Source: Oceanobacillus sp. J11TS1
GTDB lineage: Bacteria; Bacillota; Bacilli; Bacillales; Amphibacillaceae
Reading direction: 5' to 3'
Assembly: GCF_018333215.1 (NCBI RefSeq)
Contig: NZ_BORO01000015.1
Location: forward strand, 1-64,000
DNA length: 64,000 nt
Part shown: positions 58,119 through 64,000 of the stretch, one piece after another
Layout of the letters: each line of letters starts with the position of its first letter
Numbering within the stretch: position 1 is the stretch's first letter
Notes under the pieces: model-generated
Seen by the model: the letters and a program-made list of their open reading frames with translations, nothing else
Told to the model about the DNA's origin: nothing
The model's database searches: none
Translations under genes and position numbers: made by a program

Positions 58119-58328
58119 AACAATCTCCTTTACTACGCCATCGTCATCTGTAAGGGGCTTTGCTTTAACAAATCTATACTTTTCCGAAAAATCTCTAGAT
58201 TTCTATTTACTGTTGCTTTCACAAGATACAGGCGTGTTATTATTTTTAATTCAGGAAAGGAACCCTCTCCCCTTTTATCTTCATTCTGTGTTTATGTATC
58301 TATATAGGGAGCACGATCTATTATTTAG

Positions 58329-58364
58329 AAAAAATAGCGACGTATTCCTAACGCCGCTATTTTA
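58329..58364 (-). terminator. Terminator of mnmE-mnmG
   Basis: AAAATAGCG-A-CGT and ACG-C-CGCTATTTT pair with a 7-base loop, followed by TT on the minus strand within a T6 run, about 70 bases past the mnmG stop. The rest of the gap to rsmG shows nothing clear. Confidence 0.85.
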
Positions 58365-58433
58365 TTATATTATAAAAAGTATCCAATTTGGTATGAATAC
58401 CCTATCTATTAAAATGTTACTCTTTTCATTGCA

Positions 58434-60320
58434 TTAATTAGCAACTCGAGCAATGTTTCCTTGTTCAATATAAACAAGCAGGATTGAAATATCAGCAGGA
58501 TTTACACCAGAGATTCTGGATGCTTGTCCAACGGAAAGCGGACGTACCTTTTTCAGCTTTTCCAGTGCTTCTGTGGCAATACCATTTATTGCACTATAAT
58601 CAATATCTGCTGGTATTTTCTTATCTTCCATTTTGAGCATTCTTGCTACTTGATCGTTTGCTTTTTTAATGTAGCCTTCATACTTAATTTGAATAGCTAC
58701 CTGTTCTTTTACATCTTCACGAATATTTTCGTCTTTTTCAATCATTTGTTCTACATATTCATACGTTAATTCGGGACGTTTTAATAAATCATACGCTTTT
58801 ACTGCCTCTTTCATTGGAGCAGCACCAGCAGACTTCATAATGTTTTGTACTTCTTCTGTCGGTTTCACAACAATTTTATTTAGACGTTTCTTCTCTGCTT
58901 CAATTTGCTCTTTCTTCTTCGTGAAAGCTGCATATCTTTCTTCTGTAATTAAGCCATATGCATAACCGATATCGGTAAGACGTAAATCGGCATTATCATG
59001 ACGAAGCAATAAGCGGTATTCTGCACGTGATGTTAGTAAACGATAAGGTTCATTCGTTCCTTTTGTTACTAAGTCATCAATCATTACACCAATATACGCT
59101 TGGGAACGGTCTAAAATAATTGGTTCTTTCCCTAATACTTTCGCTGCTGCGTTCATTCCAGCCATCAATCCTTGACCTGCTGCTTCTTCATAACCGGAAG
59201 TTCCATTAATTTGACCGGCTGTAAATAAACCAGGCAAACGTTTGGTTTCCAGCGTCGGCCATAGTTGAGTCGGAACCATCGCATCATACTCAATCGCATA
59301 TCCTGCACGCATAATTTCTGCATTTTCTAAGCCGGGAATCGATTTGACCATTTTGTGTTGAATCGATTCTGGCAAGGAAGTTGACAGTCCTTGTACATAT
59401 ACTTCTTCTGTATTTCTTCCTTCTGGCTCTAAGAAAATTTGATGACGTGGTTTATCATTAAAACGCACGATTTTATCTTCAATGGATGGACAATATCGTG
59501 GTCCTGTACCTCGTTTCATCCCAGAATACATTGCTGATAAAGTTAAATTTTCATTAATTACCTGATGGGTAAATTCATTGGTATATGTTAACCAACAAGG
59601 TATTTGATCCTGTATTACTTCGGTTGTTTCATAGGAGAAGGTTTTCGGATTTTCATCTCCCGGTTGGATTTCTGTTTGTGAATAATCAATCGTATGGCTA
59701 TTCACACGTGGTGGTGTACCTGTTTTAAAACGTCTTAATTCAAAGCCCAGCTCTTCTAGGTTCTCAGACAACTTAATAGATACACGTTGGTTATTTGGAC
59801 CACTTTCATACTCTAAATCGCCCATGAGTACTTTCCCGCGCATAAATGTTCCAGTAGTTACGATAACAGAATCTGCATAATAAGCTGCATGTGTTTCTGT
59901 AAGAACTCCTTTACAAATACCATCTTCTACAATTAATGAATTAACCATACCTTGACGAATCGTTAAATTTTCCTCATTTTCGACAAGATGTTTCATTTCC
60001 TGCATATATACGGGTTTGTCTGCTTGAGCACGTAATGCTTGTACAGCAGGACCTTTTCCTGTATTTAGCATACGCATTTGAATATAGCTTTTATCGATGA
60101 TTTTCCCCATAATTCCGCCAAGCGCATCAATTTCACGTACAACGATACCTTTTGCAGGACCACCAATGGATGGGTTACAAGGCATAAAAGCTATCATATC
60201 TAAGTTCAATGTCAACATTAATGTTTTTGCTCCCATGCGAGCAGAAGCATACGCTGCCTCTACGCCTGCATGACCAGCTCCAACAACAATGACATCATAT
60301 TTTCCTGCATTGTATGTCAT
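58434..60320 (-). CDS. mnmG: tRNA U34 carboxymethylaminomethyl enzyme MnmG
   Basis: A 628-residue MnmG (GidA): FAD-binding [31 protein letters not shown] and the C-terminal [18 protein letters not shown] domain. With MnmE it makes the cmnm5 modification of tRNA wobble uridine. It follows mnmE by 51 bases. Confidence 0.97.
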   Translation of the reverse strand: MTYNAGKYDVIVVGAGHAGVEAAYASARMGAKTLMLTLNLDMIAFMPCNPSIGGPAKGIVVREIDALGGIMGKIIDKSYIQMRMLNTGKGPAVQALRAQADKPVYMQEMKHLVENEENLTIRQGMVNSLIVEDGICKGVLTETHAAYYADSVIVTTGTFMRGKVLMGDLEYESGPNNQRVSIKLSENLEELGFELRRFKTGTPPRVNSHTIDYSQTEIQPGDENPKTFSYETTEVIQDQIPCWLTYTNEFTHQVINENLTLSAMYSGMKRGTGPRYCPSIEDKIVRFNDKPRHQIFLEPEGRNTEEVYVQGLSTSLPESIQHKMVKSIPGLENAEIMRAGYAIEYDAMVPTQLWPTLETKRLPGLFTAGQINGTSGYEEAAGQGLMAGMNAAAKVLGKEPIILDRSQAYIGVMIDDLVTKGTNEPYRLLTSRAEYRLLLRHDNADLRLTDIGYAYGLITEERYAAFTKKKEQIEAEKKRLNKIVVKPTEEVQNIMKSAGAAPMKEAVKAYDLLKRPELTYEYVEQMIEKDENIREDVKEQVAIQIKYEGYIKKANDQVARMLKMEDKKIPADIDYSAINGIATEALEKLKKVRPLSVGQASRISGVNPADISILLVYIEQGNIARVAN

Positions 60321-60371
60321 TTTTTTCTTCCTTTCCTTATTTAAAGTTCGTTTCCCTAAAAACGCAATATA

Positions 60372-61748
60372 TTATTTACCTAAGCAGAACTGAGAAAATA
60401 ACTGGTCAATCAGGCTGTCACTTGCAGTATCACCAATAATTTCCCCCATAAATTCCCATGAACGTGTCACATCAATTTGAACAATATCCATCGGCATACC
60501 AAGTGAAATAGCTTCCGTTGCATCATCTAATGCTTGTTTTGCTTGCTTTAATAGCTGGATATGACGCACATTAGACACATACGTTAAATCTCCAGCATCT
60601 ACTTCACCAGAAAAAAAGATATTTGCAATAGCTTCCTCTAATTGGTCTACGCCCTGCTCTTCTATTAAAGAAGTAGTCACGACAGGCTTCCCTTCTGCAA
60701 TTGCTTGTACCTCTTCTAAATCTAATTTTTGTTCTAAATCTGTCTTGTTGATAATAACAATATATTCTAGCCCTTGAACAGCTTCAAATAATTTCTTATC
60801 CTCTTCCGTTAAAGGTTCATTATAATTCAATACAAATAAAATTAAATCGGATTCCTTCAATACCTGCCTAGAACGATCTACACCGATCCGTTCTACAATA
60901 TCCTCTGTCTCACGAATACCAGCTGTATCTACTAAACGTAAAGGTACGCCACGAACATTCACATACTCCTCAATAATATCTCTGGTTGTTCCTGGAATCT
61001 CTGTAACAATGGCCTTATTTTCCTGCACTAATGTATTCATTAAGGAAGACTTTCCAACATTAGGCCGGCCAATAATTGCTGTTGCTAAACCTTCGCGGAG
61101 AATTTTTCCCTGTGCTGCAACTTCAAGCAGCTTCTCTATCTCTTCCGCTACTTCTTTTGTCTTTTCTTTCATCATGGTATGTGACATTTCCTCTACGTCA
61201 TCATACTCCGGATAATCGATGTTTACTTCCACATGCGCAACTGTTTCTAATAATTCTTGTCTCAAAGTCTGAATGAGCTTCGACAAGCGCCCATCCATTT
61301 GTTTTAATGCCACATTCATTGCTTTGTCTGTCTTTGCACGGATTAAATCCATTACCGCTTCGGCTTGTGACAAATCAATCCGCCCGTTTAAAAATGCACG
61401 TTTTGTAAACTCACCTGGCTCAGCTAGACGCGCTCCTTTCGCTAATACAAGCTCTAACACGCGATTAACAGACACCAAGCCGCCATGACAGTTGATCTCA
61501 ACAATATCCTCACGTGTAAATGTCTTTGGCGCACGCATCACAGATACCATGACCTCTTCTACAAATTCGTTTGTTGAAGGGTCCATTACTTTTCCATAAT
61601 GAATGGTATGAGAATTTACTTCTTTTAGGTTCTTTCCTGCAAACAGATCAGAAGCTAATGCAATTGCTTCTGGTCCACTTAGTCGCACAATTGCAATTGC
61701 TCCCTCTCCAACCGGAGTAGAAATCGCTGCGATTGTATCTGTCTCCAT
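60372..61748 (-). CDS. mnmE: tRNA U34 modification GTPase MnmE
   Basis: A 458-residue MnmE (TrmE/ThdF): N-terminal folate-binding domain ([20 protein letters not shown]), helical domain, inserted G domain ([17 protein letters not shown]) and the C-terminal CLGK box with the catalytic Cys. The start is set by family alignment with GGCAGGTG upstream; the open frame extends 37 codons further into the DnaA-box cluster. Confidence 0.96.
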   Translation of the reverse strand: METDTIAAISTPVGEGAIAIVRLSGPEAIALASDLFAGKNLKEVNSHTIHYGKVMDPSTNEFVEEVMVSVMRAPKTFTREDIVEINCHGGLVSVNRVLELVLAKGARLAEPGEFTKRAFLNGRIDLSQAEAVMDLIRAKTDKAMNVALKQMDGRLSKLIQTLRQELLETVAHVEVNIDYPEYDDVEEMSHTMMKEKTKEVAEEIEKLLEVAAQGKILREGLATAIIGRPNVGKSSLMNTLVQENKAIVTEIPGTTRDIIEEYVNVRGVPLRLVDTAGIRETEDIVERIGVDRSRQVLKESDLILFVLNYNEPLTEEDKKLFEAVQGLEYIVIINKTDLEQKLDLEEVQAIAEGKPVVTTSLIEEQGVDQLEEAIANIFFSGEVDAGDLTYVSNVRHIQLLKQAKQALDDATEAISLGMPMDIVQIDVTRSWEFMGEIIGDTASDSLIDQLFSQFCLGK

Positions 61749-61849
61749 CTCATTCACCTGCCTTCCTCTTATTTTATATCTATAATTAATTTGTTTAGTT
61801 TTATTATCACTAACAACCAAGAATAACATATTATTATCAAAAAAGAAAC

Positions 61850-61939
61850 TTATCCACAAAAATAGTTTCGTCTATCGAGCATTTTTTATTATCCACATGT
61901 GAATAATGTTTTTTAGATTTGTTTTCGATTAGTGGATAA
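61850..61939. promoter_or_regulatory. DnaA-box cluster 3 (jag-mnmE gap)
   Basis: Perfect boxes at 61850-61858 and 61889-61897 (plus, TTATCCACA) and 61898-61906 (minus, TGTGAATAA), and a one-mismatch box at 61931-61939. Two are back-to-back. B. subtilis is known to carry DnaA-box clusters away from oriC; I recall one near this gene junction but cannot check it. Confidence 0.65.
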
Positions 61940-62091
61940 GTGAAAAGACAGCATTTCTTCCGCTGGTTACAGTTTAGGAAAAATCTAGTTTGTTCATTCA
62001 TTATGAGAAGACAAAAAAGACCTTTACCCTTTGATTTCGTAAAAGTCTTTATAAACCGTTAAATTGTATAAATTACTAAAGAATATAAAAG

Positions 62092-62138
62092 AAAAACCAA
62101 AGCCCGAGAACTGTATTTCCCTCCAGGCTTTGGTTTTA
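62092..62138 (-). terminator. Terminator of jag
   Basis: AAAACCAAAGCC and GGCTTTGGTTTT form a 12-bp stem with a 21-base loop and a T-run on the minus strand; it begins at the jag stop. Confidence 0.88.
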
Positions 62139-62747
62139 TGGTTTAATAACAATATGACGATTCGGTTCCACACCATCTGAATAAGTAGAAACCTGTGTAT
62201 CTTGTAAAACACTATGAATGATCTTACGTTCAAATGCCGGCATGGGCTCTAATACAACTTTTTTCTTTGTCTTCTGTGCTTTATCCGCCATTTTTAACGC
62301 AAGTGATTCCAATGTTTCCTTTCTTCTTTCTCGATAGCCTTCTGCATCAAGTGTAACTGTATAATACGTATCATTTTGTTTATTTATAGCTAAATGAGTT
62401 AGATATTGTAAAGCATTTAGAGTCTGTCCACGTTTTCCAATGAGCTTTGCTATATTTTCATGCTGCATGGTATAAGTTACATGGTTCCCCTTTACTTCTA
62501 TATCTAATTTTACGGAGAGATTCATGTTGCTAGTAACTTCTTTGATAAATTGAGCTGTTTCTTCAATTGGATCCTTAGCTACGGTCACTTTTACAAATGC
62601 TCGCTTGGATCCAAAGATACCGAATACTCCTTTTTTACCTTCATCGATGACCTCAACATCTACTTGGTTCTTCTCCACCCCTAATTGTTCTAAGGCGGAT
62701 TGAATCGCTTCTTCAACTGTTTGACCACTCGCAGTTACTTCTCTCAA
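62136..62747 (-). CDS. jag: RNA-binding protein Jag (KhpB)
   Basis: A 203-residue Jag/KhpB: N-terminal Jag_N (REVTASGQTVEEAIQSALEQ), KH domain (LIGKRGQTLNALQYL) and R3H domain (YRERRKETLESLALKMADKA). It binds RNA and affects cell elongation in streptococci. I prefer the TTG with GGAGGGG 6 bases upstream; the ATG five codons earlier has no ribosome-binding site. Usually coupled to spoIIIJ, here separated by 360 bases. Confidence 0.93.
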   Translation of the reverse strand: MREVTASGQTVEEAIQSALEQLGVEKNQVDVEVIDEGKKGVFGIFGSKRAFVKVTVAKDPIEETAQFIKEVTSNMNLSVKLDIEVKGNHVTYTMQHENIAKLIGKRGQTLNALQYLTHLAINKQNDTYYTVTLDAEGYRERRKETLESLALKMADKAQKTKKKVVLEPMPAFERKIIHSVLQDTQVSTYSDGVEPNRHIVIKP

Positions 62748-62867
62748 TAGCTTCCCCTCCATTTTAACTCAGCATAAACGTTTTCAAAAATAAGATCGTA
62801 TTACTCTATTTCTTATTACAAATGGGGGAAGTCCTTCCCCCATAATTAAATTTCTTTTTATCGCAGT

Positions 62868-62945
62868 GTAACTGGCTGGGACTGGGACTGCGATTACTCG
62901 TCCCACCGAAAACCATTGCGATTACTCGTCCCATCGAAGGGCTTT
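62868..62945. repeat. Repeat family B, two-unit array
   Basis: TGCGATTACTCGTCCCA occurs at 62889 and 62917 (28-base period), preceded by GGGACTGGGACTG. The minus-strand reading TTCGATGGGACGAGTAATCG is identical to part of the 4.1-kb array over at least 18 bases, including the AAGCCC before it. Confidence 0.83.
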
Positions 62946-63099
62946 TGTAAGACTCCCACTTCAAGAAATGAGTAAAAAATTATATTTCTAAGTGGGAGAA
63001 CTAACAGCCAGTAACGGCCCGATTCGTTCAAGGGCCTTTAGGTCATGCCCTTGTGGTACTAACCTTCAGTGGGGGATGAAAGAAAACACCCACTGAAGG
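62946..63099 (-). other. Structured element between spoIIIJ and jag, possibly an IS200/IS605-end RNA
   Basis: On the minus strand four elements follow in order: CCTTCAGTGGG/CCCACTGAAGG hairpin (63099-63063), AAGGGC/GCCCTT hairpin (about 63053-63030), a GGCC...GGCTG segment, and CTCCCACTT/AAGTGGGAG (62997-62954) with an inner AGAAAT/ATTTCT. No reading frame covers it. The layout and the TTAGTACCACAAGGGCATGA stretch recall the RNA-encoding 3' ends of IS200/IS605 TnpB elements, from memory only. The first hairpin may also act as the spoIIIJ terminator. Confidence 0.4.
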
Positions 63100-63109
63100 A
63101 AGTTTCACT

Positions 63110-63868
63110 TTATTTTTTCGACATCATTGGCTTATTAATAAGAAGTGTTTGGAATACCATAAAGATATTACCAGTTACCCAGTACAATGCTAACGCTGCT
63201 GGGAAGAAGAATGCCATAACACCAATCATTATCGGCATCACATAAAGCATAATCTGCAATTGTAATCGCATTTGTGGATTGCTGTTAGCAGCTGAGTTTG
63301 TTGACATCATTAATTTCTGCTGCAAGAAAGTAAATAATGCTGTTAGAATCGGTAAAATATAATCCGGTGTCCCAAGCTGGAACCAAAGAAAATCATGTGT
63401 AGCTATTTCTGTCGTACGTCTGATTGCATGATACATCGCAATAAATATTGGCATCTGTATCAAAATAGGTAAACACCCTGCTAATGGATTAACGCCATGC
63501 TTTTGGAATAATTGCATGGTTTCTTGCTGCAGCTTTTGCTGTGTATTTGCATCTTTAGAAGCATATTTTTGCTGAAGTTCCTGCAACTGCGGCTGAACTT
63601 CTTGCATTGCCTTTGTGCTTTTAATTTGTTTTACATTCAATGGCACTAACAATAAGCGGATAAATACTGTGACTACAATGATAGCCAGTCCATAGTTTTC
63701 ACTTAAAAATTCTGCAATCGTTGTTATAAACCAAGATAATGGATAAACAAAGATTGTGTTCCATATTCCTTCACTATCCGGTGTGATCGGTTCATCAATC
63801 TGGGTACAGCCCGCTAATAAAACCGCTAACACGAGAAAAGTGATTAATATCCCGTATTTTTTGCGCAA
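63110..63868 (-). CDS. spoIIIJ: Membrane protein insertase SpoIIIJ (YidC/OxaA)
   Basis: A 252-residue YidC-family insertase made as a lipoprotein (LAVLLAGC, Cys near 21), with five membrane helices and the conserved Arg in TVFIRLLLVPLNVKQIKSTK, facing the hydrophilic groove. It inserts membrane proteins and in B. subtilis is needed for the SpoIIIA-Q channel. It follows rnpA directly. Confidence 0.95.
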   Translation of the reverse strand: MRKKYGILITFLVLAVLLAGCTQIDEPITPDSEGIWNTIFVYPLSWFITTIAEFLSENYGLAIIVVTVFIRLLLVPLNVKQIKSTKAMQEVQPQLQELQQKYASKDANTQQKLQQETMQLFQKHGVNPLAGCLPILIQMPIFIAMYHAIRRTTEIATHDFLWFQLGTPDYILPILTALFTFLQQKLMMSTNSAANSNPQMRLQLQIMLYVMPIMIGVMAFFFPAALALYWVTGNIFMVFQTLLINKPMMSKK

Positions 63869-63950
63869 AACTCTTCCTCCTTAAGATTCCCATCGTTACT
63901 ACTTGTCATTTTAGCTTATTTACATTGTGATTTCTATCTTAAACTTATAC

Positions 63951-64000
63951 TTACTTCGAATGCTTAAATAATTTTTCTTTGTATAATAAATGCGAGAGAC
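63951..64000 (-). CDS. rnpA: Ribonuclease P protein component, C-terminal end (partial)
   Basis: The last 15 codons read LSHLLYKEKLFKHSK then stop, running off the window. This matches the C-terminal SL-HLF/L-K pattern of RnpA. Order rpmH-rnpA-spoIIIJ at oriC in bacilli supports the call. Confidence 0.75.
   Translation of the reverse strand, partial: LSHLLYKEKLFKHSK

Noticed and set aside
62024-62233. 69-codon minus-strand frame overlapping jag
   Set aside because: It spans the jag terminator and jag 3' end in another frame; no ribosome-binding site.

Overview
The window is a low-GC Firmicutes chromosome segment from the Bacillaceae, most like Oceanobacillus or Virgibacillus. The genus is inferred from protein character and gene content. 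It is the arm immediately left of oriC: the last bases are the 3' end of rnpA, and reading leftwards on the minus strand come spoIIIJ, jag, mnmE, mnmG, rsmG, noc, soj and spo0J, later ychF, rpsF-ssb-rpsR, gdpP-rplI-dnaC, purA and walRKHIJ-htrA. Nearly all core genes lie on the minus strand, co-oriented with replication leaving the origin. No rRNA, tRNA or CRISPR array was seen.

Layout from left to right. At 0-8 kb are the cut end of an IS256-like element, a stand-alone HPr kinase paralogue, a CNNM/CorC protein, a TraB-family membrane protein, a GNAT acetyltransferase, a small DUF3889-type protein, an ABC exporter and a DoxX-type protein. At 8.3-12.4 kb is an accessory module: a lipase-like protein with a helical C-terminal half, a small helical partner, two related lipoproteins and two decayed paralogue fragments. 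This looks like a type VII secretion reverse-LXG lipase toxin with lipoprotein immunity, as in staphylococcal TslA/TilA. At 12.5-21.4 kb are htrA, the WalRK cell-wall regulon operon and purA. At 22-32 kb are an OpuA-type betaine importer, a DUF2812-like protein and the Opp oligopeptide importer. At 33-43 kb are replication and translation genes with c-di-AMP phosphodiesterase gdpP, plus a plus-strand group (DUF1189 protein, citrate-family transporter, YfmQ). At 43-53 kb are ychF, DUF951, an MscS channel, YkvI, YyaC, DUF554, mntABCD and an XRE regulator. At 53.9-64 kb is the chromosome segregation and tRNA-modification block leading into the origin.

Regulatory and structural DNA is rich. There are two ParB parS sites and a perfect Noc site, three clusters of DnaA boxes outside oriC, MntR-like boxes at mntA, a cre-like palindrome before the citrate transporter, a terminator-like hairpin in the opuA leader, a 13-bp dyad in front of oppA and an S6:S18 ribosomal-protein leader before rpsF. 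Two families of short intergenic repeats recur: family A (about 41-bp units with paired GAGCG motifs, three loci) and family B (about 28-29-bp units with GACGAGTAATCGCA, three clear loci plus two weaker ones). A structured element plus family-B repeats separates spoIIIJ from jag.

The genes link functionally: osmoprotectant uptake, an MscS channel and GdpP all bear on osmotic balance; WalRK and HtrA on envelope homeostasis; Soj, Spo0J, Noc and the DnaA-box clusters on replication and segregation near the origin.
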